Assembly (NCBI RefSeq): GCF_000143415.4 | Contig: NW_003314292.1 | Location: 1,377,666-1,441,665, forward strand | Direction of reading: 5' to 3' | DNA from: Selaginella moellendorffii | Taxonomy: Eukaryota; Streptophyta; Lycopodiopsida; Selaginellales; Selaginellaceae | DNA: 64,000 bases | Shown: piece by piece, positions 43,800 through 55,523 of the stretch | Position numbering within the stretch: the stretch's first letter is position 1 | Layout: the number at the start of each line of letters is the position of its first letter | The notes under the pieces: model-generated | Told to the model about the DNA's origin: nothing | What the model saw: the letters and a program-made list of their open reading frames with translations, nothing else | The model's database searches: none | Translations under genes and position numbers: made by a program

Positions 43800-45107
43800 C
43801 TAACAAGATAGATGAATTATTCGATCCTTCCACCCGAAGGGCCCGTCGCCACCTTCCTCCAAAGCCCTGGCGTTCATGCTGGTAGTCGCTGGGCACCTCT
43901 CGCCCGAGAAGCACTCCGGCCAGCGATTCGTGAAGACGACTCGGGATTCACCCGGCGGGAAGACCTCGCCTCTCACCATGGCCTCGAAGTTAGCGTCGCC
44001 GCCGCCGCCACCACTCTCGCGAGCCATAAAGATCGGTGCCAGAGCCTTCCTGTTGGGCTGGATGGACGCCCGGAAGCCGTAGTAAAGCCTGTGGCCCAGG
44101 AGCAAAGTTGCTAAGAACCGGCGTAAGTTGGCATGAAGACGTCCGAGAGCAAGCACACCATGTAGTCCACCGCCGGTCTCAGCCCCCTCGGCCTGAACAG
44201 CTTCCAGCCCCTCCGGAGCAGCGACGGTGGTGCGATTCTCTAGGTGAGGATACAGTGGCTGCATGAACGTCTCGCCTCGAAAGATGTCGCCCGCTGCGAG
44301 GTAGAGGCGCGTCGAGTTGTCGAGGCCCATTGCCTGGAGGATGAACCTACTTCTTCCGGTGTCAAGGGACAGTTCCCGATCAAGCGCCTCTCGTTGTAGA
44401 CGAGGCGCTTCTTGGCAAAGTTTTGCTCGCGGTACTTTCATAGTATCTCCTGTTCTTCCGGTTTGAAGATGGCGAGGCACCTAAGAGAAGCTTGTCAGTG
44501 GAGGAAGAATGCAAAAGTCGAAAGTACGTACCCAGGGAGGTGGATCGACATGAAGTGGCCTTCAGCGCGGAGCCTGCTGCATCACGTCCGGTTTGAAACG
44601 ACTCTTGACGTCTGCAACATCAAAAACAACTATTTGCTCTTTATCCTAACCAGGGACGAGAAAGCAGAAGATAAAAGGACCTTTTATCGTTCCACAGAGA
44701 GTATCCTACTCCGGCAACACAGGCATTGCATTCATTATCCTCGCTGCCAAAACTGCATTGCAAATCTGCAGAGCCACACTGATGAAGCTGGAAATAAAAA
44801 GCAAGGAAACTAGAATGTCTCCGCTGCTGGTTAAGCCCACCATTGTAACGAACGACGAGATCGCCATTGCCTTCCTTGGGAGTGGCTGCAAGATAGTTCA
44901 CTAAGTTACATAGGAAGAAGAGCAAGATATGAGAAAAACACTCGACAATTACTTACGCGGCCTCCAGCCAGAAGAAGAAGCTGCCAGAAAAAGAGAACAA
45001 AAAAAGGAGACAAACAAGTATAAAAGGAAATGGTGACGAATGCTTACATGCGAGTGAACGATGAGCCGCAATTGCGAGATGGACAATCGACCAGAAAATC
45101 CCTTCAT
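43800..45107 (-). pseudogene. O-fucosyltransferase-like copy C
   Basis: Reverse strand from MKGFSGRLSISQLRL (ATG at 45107-45105). Exon pieces: LLLLAGGR; NGGLNQQR (compare the NGGLNQMR signature); QICNAVLAARIMNAMPVLP; ILQAMGLDNSTRLYLAAGDI; GHRLYYGFRASIQPNRKAL; GEVFPPGESRVVFTNRWPE; GPFGWKDRI. The region between AVQAEG and GHRLYYG is frame-shifted and shortened, and the HLRYE block is deleted. This indicates a pseudogene. Family members are Golgi type II glycosyltransferases. It is the most complete of the copies in this window. Confidence 0.7.
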
Positions 45108-45129
45108 GCTGGCACCACTTCAATCACAG

Positions 45130-45600
45130 ACCTCCACTTCCTGTGCCACCAACGCGTGCTGGACGGCTACCGTCGGTGGCCTGGGCGATGCTCAGCATGG
45201 CCTCGGGATCCAAATCCAAAAGGGTGCACTGGAACGCCCTCGCTACCACTGTCACCGGAAGAACTTCGCATTGTCCTTCCCGTCCGAGAGAAGCATGATG
45301 CTCGACACGGGGTTCCTGTTCTTGCGTGGAGAAAATCGACTCCGGCCTTTAGCCCGGACGGATCTCAGTTCCTCCGGGGCTCACTGCACTGATTGCCGCA
45401 GCTCGACCGGCGTGTATCATCCTCTTGACTTTGGGCTCGGCCGATCACGAGGCGGTCCTGCTGTTGCAAATTCCGGATCACAAACTCCTCCATGGCGGTC
45501 TTGACGCACACAGATCGACCGGGGCACGGGCATTGTCCCAATCACTAGCCAGCTAGCTCCTCGCCGAGATGGAAGATCGAGCGTGAGATCCATCCTGCTT
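45130..45600 (-). pseudogene. von Willebrand A domain fragment (WAV3-type RING E3 relative)
   Basis: Reverse-strand fragments in order: NARAPVDL; KTAMEEFVIRNLQQQDRLVI; PVSSIMLLSDGKDN; VPVHPFGFGS; DPEAMLSIAQATDG. These match, in the right order, the vWA core of plant VWA-RING proteins, which typically read RAPVDLVTVLD, AMxFVIxNLxxxDRLS, SIMLLSDGQD, IPVHTFGFG and DxxAMxxI. Frames change several times and the metal-site DxSxS segment is missing. It abuts the start of O-FUT copy C with almost no spacer, so this is a rearrangement junction. Confidence 0.65.
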
Positions 45601-45609
45601 ACCTCGGAT

Positions 45610-46010
45610 TTCTCAGACCCTGCCCCCATAGCTCCTGGAAATTATGACCTAAACGAAGAGAAATTTTTGAAACTTTATAGGTATATTCGTTATTTTGGAC
45701 GATCTAACTGATTTATGATTTACAGAACTATAAGTAAAGTAGCTTATATAACCTTAGAAGCAGAAAAACTTGTAGCACAGTGTGGTAGAAATTTAGCCAG
45801 TGACATGGGCCAACTAAATGAATTCGATAATTTTCCTTTTCTGGGTGGTACAAATTATAAAGATGGAATTTATGCTTCTGATTGAGTTATCAAATATACA
45901 TTTCCATTTATTTATTCTCCTTGTGATTCTCAAGATCTTTTATTTCTCTCATTATTATGTAGTGATTAACTATATATCTTTGATCTATTACAATCAATTA
46001 ATGAATAAAG
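45610..46010. other. Transition to AT-rich DNA
   Basis: GC content drops sharply at about 45640. No gene recognised. Confidence 0.5.
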
Positions 46011-46019
46011 TAGTGGTCT

Positions 46020-49000
46020 AGAATTTAAAAATGTTTGGCCTTCTTTAGGAATTATCCTACACTCTCCAAGTGTATAAAACTCTCGATAATATTAACTATC
46101 TAATTTACATTCATTGCTTGTTTTTACTTATGTCATTCAAACCCTAGAAACAGTTGAAGTTATGTTCTAATTGATAAAACTATGCCAAAAAGTTTTTTAA
46201 AAAACATTAAAACTATAATTTTTAGTGTTGAGATAAAGGTGGAACAAGAAATTTAAATTTTTATTTGCTAAGAGTTTTGTTAAGAAGATTTGGGGCTTTA
46301 GAAAGAGGTAGTTATATTTTTTTATTTCTTTCTTTGCCACATAAATTGTTTTTCAAGGTGAGCTATAATATTTATTTATCATAAAAGTTTCTATTCATTA
46401 TTATATTTTGTAAATACATCATAATAAAGAGCATTCAAATTAGTGAGGTTAAGGGTTTAAAACTTATATGTAAGGAGCGATGATAAGGTTGAGCTCCAAG
46501 ATGAAAAAAACTTTTAATAAAGTAGTGACTATAGTAAGTTGTTGGTAATGCTAGTTTTTATTTAATCACAATTTTTTTATTATTTTATTTTATAAATATT
46601 TAATGATGACCAAATGAAGGATAAACCCTTGAGTTTGCCATGAGAACATATAACATTTGAAGATAAAGGTTTTGACACTTATAAAATAATTAATTATTTT
46701 ATCTATAAAGCTTTATATTTAATGTTTTCTTTTGTAGATCCCTTATAATTGTGAGCTCTTGAGTTTGGACTTCCCGGGATGTCACCCAGCCTAATACTAT
46801 TCACAGTACTATTCAAACCTAAGGACACTTAACCCCAAGTATCCCAAAACCCTTAACCAATTGGAAAAGAGGGTGCACTCTTATTCATGGGCCCTTTCCT
46901 TTTATATTTGAACCTTATGGATTATTTTTCAAGTCGTTCCCTTTGGTTGCTTACAATCCACCACGCTTCCCTGTAAGTTCACGCCCTCGTGAACGGAAGC
47001 TGAGAACCACAGTTCTCCCGAGAGCCCCGCTCTCTTGACACCCTACCCATCGGGAGCAAAACTGGACAAGCTAAATGTCAATCAACATATGGTGTGATTC
47101 CCCTAGCCAACCAACAGAGTCGGACCTAAAACCTCTTTAATACCAAATGTGAGCTTCTGAGTTTGGACTTCCCGGGAAGTCATACTATTCAAACCCAAGG
47201 ACATTTAACCCAAGTATCCTAAGACCCTTAACCGATTGGAAAAGGGGGTGCACTTTTATTCATGGGCCCTTTCCTTTTATATTTGAACCCCAGAGACCGT
47301 CTATCAAGTCGTTCCCTTTAGTTGCTTACAATAATCAGCAAATGGAGAATGACTCTAAATAGTAACACAATAAGCAAAAGTGTTATTTATAAATAAATCT
47401 ATATTAAGTTTTATATTCACTATTTATTGAGATACTATAGATGAATAATATTACACACTAGTATATCAATATGGTATACATTGATCTCACACTCATTATA
47501 TAATTTTATTTCTCATTATTATCTACATCCTTTACATTCACTAACAAAAGCTAAACAAAATAAAAAGTTCAGCCAAATATTTTATACAAATAAAAAATTA
47601 TAATAAACTTTGCACTCATTATTTATGCATATCTTAAGTGGTCTACTTCCAAGCACTATCCATACTATATATTTATAAACTTTATAGCATCAAAATATAC
47701 TTAAATGTTTTTTAGAGTTATCCTACCTTCTCCACATTTCATATAGTGATAATTTAAAAATGCTAATTATCTTGTTTACATTGATTCCTATTTTCTATCC
47801 AAACCCTTAAAATAATTAAAGTTATGTTTCAATTAACGTTTTCAAGAAAATGTTAAAACCTTAAATTCTACTACTAAGATAAAAGCAAAATAAAAGATTG
47901 AATAGCCATTTCTTTAGGATATGAAGAACTTTCATCCCCCACTCAATACCTAGATATATATAACAATAAAATTTAAATTTACATTTGCTAAAAGTTGTAT
48001 TAAAATTTAGAGGATTAATGCTGAGCTCAAAGTTATATTTTTTTATTTCCTTTTTATGCCACAAAAAAAATATTTTTCAAATAAGCTATTAGTTTTATTT
48101 ATAAATAAAGTTTTCTATTCACTCTTTTATTTGTAAATTCCTCACAATGGTAATATTTAAACTAGTGCGGTTGAAGATTCGAGAGTTATATACTAGTAAA
48201 TTCTATTTATTAATTTGTCATAAAGCTTTATATTTATCAAAATGAGCAAGTGAAAAATAAAAAGACAAGTTTTTGTTAATATTGATTTTTATTTAATTAT
48301 AGCGATTTTTACAATTTTATTTTATATATATTTTATGATGAGCAATGGGATGATGACCCTTTAGTTGATGCAAAATTAACATTAAGTAAATAATGGTGCA
48401 CTCAAAATGGTATGTATTGATATTACATTTATTATGCAATTGTTATTTCTCATTATTATCTATATTACCCTTACATTTGAAAATAAAAGTGAAGTAGAAT
48501 AAAAAGTTTAGCAAAACTTTTCATATATTACATTTATAAACCCTCGTACAACATTAAAATATATTTAGATTTATTTTGGAACTATTTTACACTTTCCATA
48601 GCTCACACAGTGACAATTTAAAAATGTTAACTATTTAAGTTGCATTCATTATTATTTTTCTACTTATGTTGTTCAAACTCTTGAAATAGTTAAACTTATG
48701 TTTTAATTGATGTAACTGTGCTAAAAAGATTTTAAAGAAACTCTAAATTCTGAATTTTTAATGTTGAAATGGAGATGGAGTGAGAGATTAAATGGCCCCT
48801 TCTCTGAGATGTGGAAAATAATGAAATTAGTCGAAAGAGTTTTATATTACAAATATATTAAAGTTACAATAATTGGTAGTAAAAATAAATTACAAATATT
48901 GCAGGTAGTAAGATTCTACGACCACAAAATTCACTAGTGGAGAACCCTTTCCTGTCCGATACTTTAAGTATACATAACAATAAAGTTTTAATTTTTATTT

Positions 49001-50950
49001 ACCAAGGGTTGTGTTAGGGTCTGGAACATTAACACCATGAAGATCTAGGGCTTTACAAGGAGGTAATTACATTTCTTTACTATAAAATTTTTATTTTGAA
49101 CTAAATTATTAAATTTTTTTTTTCACAAGTTTTTTATTCACTTGTACATCCCTCACAATGAATAACATATAACTACTAGGGTTGAGATTTTGAAACTTAT
49201 ATGATAATAAACTGTATTAGTTATTTCATTACAAAACATAAATTTTCACTTGTAGATCCTTACAGAAAAATAAAAAATAGAAGTTTTTGGTAGTGTTAAT
49301 TTTTATTTAAACATAATTTTTATTACTATTTTGTTTTATAAATCTCTCATGATAAGCAAAGAAAGATAAGCCCCAAAGACAAAGGACTAAACAAAATTTA
49401 GTGAATTGCAAGTAAGAGAAATGAAGATTATTTAACAAAATTATTTAAAGATGTTATGAGCTAAAATTAAAACTTTTGAAAAATGTCCAAAGCTTATTAA
49501 AAATGAAGTGCAATCACATTAGCATTTATAATTTTATAATTATTGATCTAGAACATTTTAGAAACAGCTTTAACCTCTTTTAAACACTATTAATCATTTC
49601 AAGAAAGGGGGTTGAGCCTAAATTAACCCTTTTTTTATATCATTTTCCTTATTTTTATAGTTATCTATTTTATTAATTTTTTTAGAGCTTTTTTGTTTTT
49701 TAACATAGGATTTCCTTTCACTCTATGCATATTTACATTAGACTCTAAATGTTATAATTGATTTCAATTTTTTTTAAAATATTGGATAACACAAGTAGAA
49801 AATAATAATAAATGTAGGCTAAATAGCTAGCATCCTTAAATTATTATTATGTGGGTTGTGAAGAGTATAAGATAGCTCTAAAAAAAGTCTAAGTATATTT
49901 AAATGTTAGACCACCACTTTATTCATAAACTAATTATAATGGACCAAAGATATACAATTGATCATTGCATAATAAAGAGAGAATGTATATTAAATTTTTT
50001 GAAAGTCACAAAAATAGAAATATTGGAATGTATATTTGATAGCTCAATCAAGAGTTTGAACTCCAATATTAAAAACATTCCCAACTATGTAGGGAATAGA
50101 GAAAAGAAAGAGGCTCATAAATAAAGTAGATATTTAAATAAAATAATAATTGTAAAATTCATTACATTTTTACTTGCATGAAGAGTTTCGTTAAACTATT
50201 TACTACCAAATGTAGGGGACCTAGACAATAGTGATAATAAATAGTGAGTATATATATTAGTATAAATTTACTTACAAGTAACAATTTTGTTTTTTTTCTT
50301 TTATTTTTTTTTTGCTCATCATAAAGGATTTACAAAAGAAAATATAAAATATAAAATTTTATTAGTAAAATAATTAATATGTAAATATCAAAGCTTTTAT
50401 CTTTACACTAAGGGTTTATCCTCCCCTTGCTCATCATAAAATATGTAAAATAAAATATTAAATTTTTTTATAAATAAATAAATATATATATTACCAATAA
50501 TTTGTATCCTTTATTCTCCACTTGTTACATTGTGAAAAATTTTAAAAAGTGAATATAAATTTTTATTGTAAAATACTTAATAGACTTTACTCACATATAA
50601 GTATTAAAGCCTTAACCCCATTAGTTTAAATGCTCCTTATTATGAGGGATCTACAAGTAAATAAAGAGTGAATAAAAAGTTTTATAAGTAAATAAAAACC
50701 AATAGCTTACATGAAAAATCATTTTTCCATAGCAAAGAAAGGAAACAAAGAAATGTAACTACTTCTATCTTCTTTTTAAACCCTAAATCTTCTTAGTGTT
50801 AATCCTCTAAATCTTAATACAAACTTTGGCATATGAGAATTTAAACCTTAGTGTTATGCATATTTAAGGATTAAGTAGAGGAGGAAATTTCTCCACATCC
50901 TAAAGAAAAAATCACTCAATTTCTTACACCGTCTTTATTTCAATACTAGA
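46020..50950. repeat. Array of diverged AT-rich repeat units of roughly 1 kb
   Basis: Three direct copies begin near 46020, 47690 and 48555. Shared ordered landmarks are TATCCTACACTCTCC / TATCCTACCTTCTCC, GATAATxTTAACTATCTxxTTxCATTCATT, GTTATGTTxxAATTGAT, TTTTATTTxCxAAGxGTTxTGTT and TTxATGATGAxCAAxxxAxGAT. A fourth copy is inverted at about 50280-50950 (CCTTGCTCATCATAAAAT, CTTATTATGAGGGATCTAC). Units are about 0.9-1.1 kb once the Cassandra insertion is subtracted. No coding content is apparent. Confidence 0.6.
46750..47330 (-). mobile_element. Cassandra-like TRIM retrotransposon, complete, with 5-bp TSD
   Basis: Terminal direct repeats lie at 46750-46955 (206 bp) and 47148-47330 (183 bp). 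Both begin TGTGAGCT and end GCTTACA as read on the + strand (TG...CA). A perfect target duplication ATAAT flanks the element (46745-46749 and 47331-47335). On the reverse strand, TGGTATTAAAGAGGTTTTAG follows the 5' LTR and resembles an initiator-Met-tRNA primer binding site. A purine-rich GGGAAGCGTGGTGGAT precedes the 3' LTR. The LTR at 46750 (reverse strand) contains TAGGCTGGGTGACATCCCGG followed by GAAGTCC, matching the 3' part of plant 5S rRNA, which is the hallmark of Cassandra. The other LTR has lost about 15 bp of that segment. Confidence 0.85.
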
Positions 50951-50959
50951 AACTAAGGT

Positions 50960-52150
50960 TCTAGTGTTTTCTTAAAATCTTTTTGGTGCAAAATTCAAGT
51001 TTAAAAACAAAAATAACATATGGCTATCAATGCATCCAAGAAAAAAAAACTATCTATCTTAAACAAACACCACATTTCCAATTGAAAAAATCCAACATTC
51101 TTAGAAGAAATTCAAATGAAGATCCTAAAAAAAAAGAGAGAAGAGCCCAAAAGCCAATAGTGGTAGAATAAAGTACTTAGTAAGGAAAAGCATTTGATGG
51201 TTGAGAAAGCCATTAGGAAAGAGTGTCAAGTGTGAGAGCTTTTCCTCCTTGTTTATGTATAACTATGGAATAATCAAACACTTACCAATAATCAACATTT
51301 ATTTATGGCATTCAAGTGTTTGTTTTGAGCATATGTTGTGAGATTTAAGTTGTAACACTAGGTCTCCTACAATAATTATAATATAAAGCAAATGCTTTGC
51401 CTTTTCTATATCTTGGGCTTGAGCTATGCATTAAAAATGGCTTTAGAGAAAAGAATACAAAGTAATATTAACCAAAATTTTGGCATATTTCAAATGCCCA
51501 GTTGAGGAATTATCACTCAAACCTTTGATAGTTGATATTAAGGGAAGGTAAGGTGGGGTTTTGGTTGGTAGCCTCTGTAGGCTCATATTACATTGTCTAT
51601 ACAATCATTGTGCATAAAAAAGCTAATCCCCCTTCACTATATTCTCAATTTTAAATTACAAAGGAAATTTAATAATTGTTAGATTTATATTTGGTATACT
51701 CAATCCATAAATGACAAAGATGGCGACTTTCCTTATGCTTATGCTTGTCTGCATATTGGAATATCCACTCAAGAGCCTGCAAAACAAATATGGTCTAGTC
51801 AAGAAGTAAGTGCCCGATCTACATACAAGTAATTGAGGGTATTTAGCTTTGGAGGCACCAAGAAATTATTTTACCAATAGCCATGAAAAGTTTGATGTTA
51901 AGCCTTCAAATCTTGAATAAGATATGTGCTAGTTTTGAAATCTTAAAGACATGTTAAAGTTTTTAAGTCATGAATTCCTTTTATCAGCAACAAAATTACC
52001 CTACTTTCCTGACTATTTGGGATTTCCTCAATGCCTAGAATTCCCAGCCTCATAGAGAACTTGACTGTTCTTTTATTTTAATGTTGATAAATTTTGAATA
52101 ACTTTATAAACTTTTACTATAGCTAAATATTACTGAATTGAGTACTGTTC
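50960..52150. other. AT-rich intergenic DNA
   Basis: No gene, RNA gene or structured repeat recognised. The short open frame at 50983-51171 is Lys-rich and looks like chance. Confidence 0.5.
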
Positions 52151-52159
52151 TAAAAGTGA

Positions 52160-52325
52160 TGATTGATCATGCTAATAAACATAGAATTCCTCTATGGAGA
52201 AAGAGAACACTCCAGCCAAACATGTCAACTGTGAAGATTGAGATTTCATTCAATTATCAGTACAACCCTTGTACTGTTTTGCTTATTTGCGAGTGATGAA
52301 ATGAGAAGAAATCCTCCAACTATTG
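52160..52325 (-). pseudogene. STP transporter scrap
   Basis: AATAAACATAGAATTCCTCT, GAGAAAGAGAACACTCC and TGAAGATTGAGATTTC match the reverse-strand STP exon 3 end at about 38550-38650. They are followed directly by sequence resembling the STP start region (TTATTTGCGAGTGATG, AGAAATCCTCCA; compare 39920-39960). The middle of the gene is deleted. Confidence 0.65.
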
Positions 52326-52589
52326 ACTTTGGTAATATTTAAAAATTATAGATTTTCACTAGAACTTTTGCATCCATAGTAAACATCAATCATCTTAACC
52401 TTTATTATAAGGATGGATTTCTTAAAATAAATAACAACTTATACCACCTAAGAAGAGTGAATAGTCAAACTTACCATAATTGGCCTATGTAACTGACAAA
52501 TATTTTACCAATTGCTCACTAACAATATGGTTCTATATAAAGATCTAAAAACTCATTAAGCTTTTTAATTAAATACACATGCAATTCTT

Positions 52590-53760
52590 AGTCAAAAGTC
52601 TCCCTACAACAAGATTCCTTAGCCAACAAAAAGGTGGCACCTTATTCTTAGTTTGCAAGATTCAATTAGGTTTGCAACTATCCTTCGGCCACTTCAATTT
52701 AGTAGCATCTTTGCTAAAAATTGAGGCCAAAAGGTGCAAATTCTACTATGTGCCCAAGCAAGAATCTAGCAAACAACAAGAAAAATAAATAAAGATTACT
52801 TCACAAAATTACTCATGGATGCCCTATTGCCAATGACCGACTATGAGTTACAACCAAAATTCTCCAAAACATTCCAAATCTCACTAAAACTAAATGCAAT
52901 CTCACTAATACTCACAATCTCTTCATTATTCACTAAAAATACTCCAAAATTACTTTTAGACATTGTTTGAACAGCTTTTGAGGCCTAGCTTAGCCCTCTT
53001 CCTTATATCTTCTTCTTAAAACTAAATCTCCTATAACTGGATTGTAAATTCTCATCCATGCTTTATCTCATAGTGAAAATATTAAGCACCCAAATCATAG
53101 AAGAATATCCTAGTGCATTTCCTCTCATTGCCTAAACACACCTTTGATTATTTCTAATGTTTTAATTCCACTTCAACTAATAGATATAGAATTTTCTGTT
53201 TTGGAAGCTAATTATCCATATGCTAGCCTTTGCTTCTATTTTAACTTGGGGGGGCATTGGCCTAGCCAAAAGTCTCCCCACATTAGGATTTAAGAAACTT
53301 TATTCATTGAAAATTTTCACCAACCAAGAAAAGATGGCACCCAATTCCTAATTTACAAGGTTTAATTGGGTTTGCAACTATCGTTTGGATTTAATAGGAT
53401 TTTTGCTAAAACCTAGGCCAAGAGGCACTTTACCATGTAAATTCTATTATGTGCGTCTAAGCAAGAATCTAATGAGTTGCAAGGAAAATAAACAAGGATT
53501 ATTTTATAAAATTGCTTAAGAACACTCTATTGCCAATGGCCAACTGTGAATTATAACCAAAATTCTTCAAAACACTCCAAAGCTCACTAAAAATTAATAA
53601 CTTACCTTACTAAGAATACTCCAAAAACACTTCTTAAACATTTGTAAATGTTTCAGAAAAAGGATGAAGCTTAACCTAGCCCTTCCTTGTTGTTACCCTC
53701 TTTTTTATTGCAAGCTCTCCAACTGATTTCCTCTATATCTTTATTGTCCTTTAATATATA
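52590..53760 (+). repeat. Tandem duplication of a unit of about 675 bp
   Basis: About 52590-53060 and 53264-53760 are diverged direct copies. Shared landmarks are CAAAAGTCTCC, GGTTTGCAACTATC, TTTTGCTAAAA, TTCTACTATGTGC / TTCTATTATGTGC, AAGCAAGAATCTA, CCTATTGCCAATG / TCTATTGCCAATG and CCAAAATTCT. A weaker third copy may exist near 49430-49640. No coding content recognised. Confidence 0.65.
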
Positions 53761-53879
53761 TCTTGACTCCCACAAAATATCTATGCTTCTCTATATCACT
53801 GTCAATCAAAACATAACTTAATCCTTGTTCAATAAGGTACCCTAAAAATTCCTTTAGTGCTATTTTCAGCTTCAAGTAC

Positions 53880-54299
53880 GATCCAAATGAATTGTGTATT
53901 CCTCTTTAGCTCCAATAGAACTTGGAATCATCTTGCTCCGCCGCATCTCCTCGATTGGGACTTTTTTCGTCTCAAGCAAGAAGAAACGCACGAAGAGTGT
54001 CATCCATGTTTACTGCACTGGTCAGCAGATCTCAAAAGAAAAAACTTCACTGGGAACCAGGCATCCCAAGACCATGCAAAAGAAATCATGTGAATGCCTA
54101 CTGTGAATCTCTTGGAGCTCTTCGTTCCCCTTGAACTCGAACTAGCTAAAATAATTCTAGTGGCCACTTTGAAAATCATTGATCATGACGATGATCACTG
54201 CTGAATAGAGTGAGGCATTGTGTGGAACCCAATCAACTGGAACAGAACCAGAGCATAGAAAGTTATAATATTGATGCTTGTGACTTGTGAATATACATA

Positions 54300-54335
<36 letters not shown>

Positions 54336-54336
54336 C

Positions 54337-54370
<34 letters not shown>

Positions 54371-55345
54371 ACATACATATATATATATACATACATATAT
54401 ATATACATACATATGTATATATATATATATACATATGTATATATATATATATACATATGTATATATATATATATACATATGTATATATATATATACATAT
54501 GTATATATATGTATATATGTATATATATGTATTTATGTATATATATGTATGTATGTATATATATATATACATATATATATATATGTATATATATGTGTAT
54601 ATATATATGTATATGTTTTATATATACATATATATTGTATACATGTGTATATGTATATATATATGATAAAGGTACCTGAAGATAGAAATCAAAATGTTTC
54701 ATCCAGAAGAAACAATTATAGATTTAAATGAGAATTGAAATTATCATTTACCAAATAGTTAGCTAAACAAACCAAGAACATATCCTAATAAGAACTTTTG
54801 GTAAGCATCACCAAATTCTCTGTGGCAGCATTGAGAGCCCCTCCAATGAGAAAGCTGAGGCCACCAATTAGCATTGTTGGGCGTCACCTCTTGTTGCTCG
54901 TCACATAGGACTCTCCAAAAAGAGCTGCAAGATAGAGCGAGGACTTGAATGCCTGGAGACCCTGGTTGTCATACTTACAGTAATTGTTCTCGTGGGCAGC
55001 GTGCTTGCGGACATAGAAAAACTTGATGAGAAAATCGTCCATGGCGATCTTATAGGACTCGCTAAGCGTTGAAGCGTCTTCTATACTTGAGATTCCAATG
55101 TCATATCCAAATATCAAACCTCTACTGGTGGCCACGATGCAAGCCAGCAAAACTGGAATTGTAGTAATCGATCTGCTTGTTTGTGAGCAATGGAGAAAGG
55201 AGAGATCCTCCAGCCATCGAGGACGAACAAACAAACCCAAAACTGTACTTGACAGAACAACAAGACTCAGAAGGCAGCACACTGTGCTGGTCCAAGGTTT
55301 AGTCGCCATGCGTGGACTTTGACCAAGAGGATATTTGAATATTTG
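53880..55345 (-). pseudogene. STP transporter pseudogene, split by a microsatellite
   Basis: About 53930-54285 matches the 3' half of the STP gene in reverse (GAATCATCTTG, CGCATCTCCTCGATTGGGAC, AAGAAACGCACGAAGAG, GAAAGTTATAATATTGATGC), with several large deletions. About 54800-55345 matches exon 2, exon 1 and the upstream region (GCAGCATTGAGAGCC, TTGGGCGTC, GTCATACTTACAGTAATTG, CATCGAGGAC, GCGTGGACTTTGACCAAGAG). Exon 2 still reads [20 protein letters not shown]. The intervening exon 3 is largely replaced by the TA-rich satellite at 54290-54666. Confidence 0.8.
54290..54666. repeat. TA / CATA / TATG microsatellite with mirror-inverted halves
   Basis: About 375 bp of pure (TA)n, CATA and TATG units. 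CATA units dominate the left third, ACATATGTAT palindromes the centre and TATG units the right third. The tract is therefore close to its own reverse complement and gives long Tyr/Ile frames on both strands. These frames are not genes. Confidence 0.9.
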
Positions 55346-55523
55346 TCAGCTTTATATTGCTTAAATTCAAACAGAGGTTGAAATTAAAAGGGTAAAGTTT
55401 TGAAAATGCATGCACAGCCAAATAATTTCAAATTTTTCTGTATTTGTTTTTCTTTTGATTGATTCACTATATAAATTGATGATAAATTCGAAACATACAT
55501 AAAATTATAATTTTTTTCATTTC

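Noticed and set aside
45061-45504. Aspartic-protease-like reading (MLDTG) on the forward strand
   Set aside because: The isolated motif has no following consensus. The reverse strand of the same DNA shows ordered vWA motifs.
46981-47060. tRNA-like fold in the GC-richer middle of the TRIM
   Set aside because: No TTC loop or anticodon arm could be assembled. The stretch is the internal domain of the element.
46750-47330. Functional 5S rRNA gene
   Set aside because: Only the 3' part of 5S is recognisable, with mismatches, and it lies inside paired LTRs with a target duplication. That fits Cassandra rather than a 5S locus.
54157-54731. Long Tyr/Ile-rich open frames on both strands
   Set aside because: Produced entirely by the TA/CATA microsatellite.
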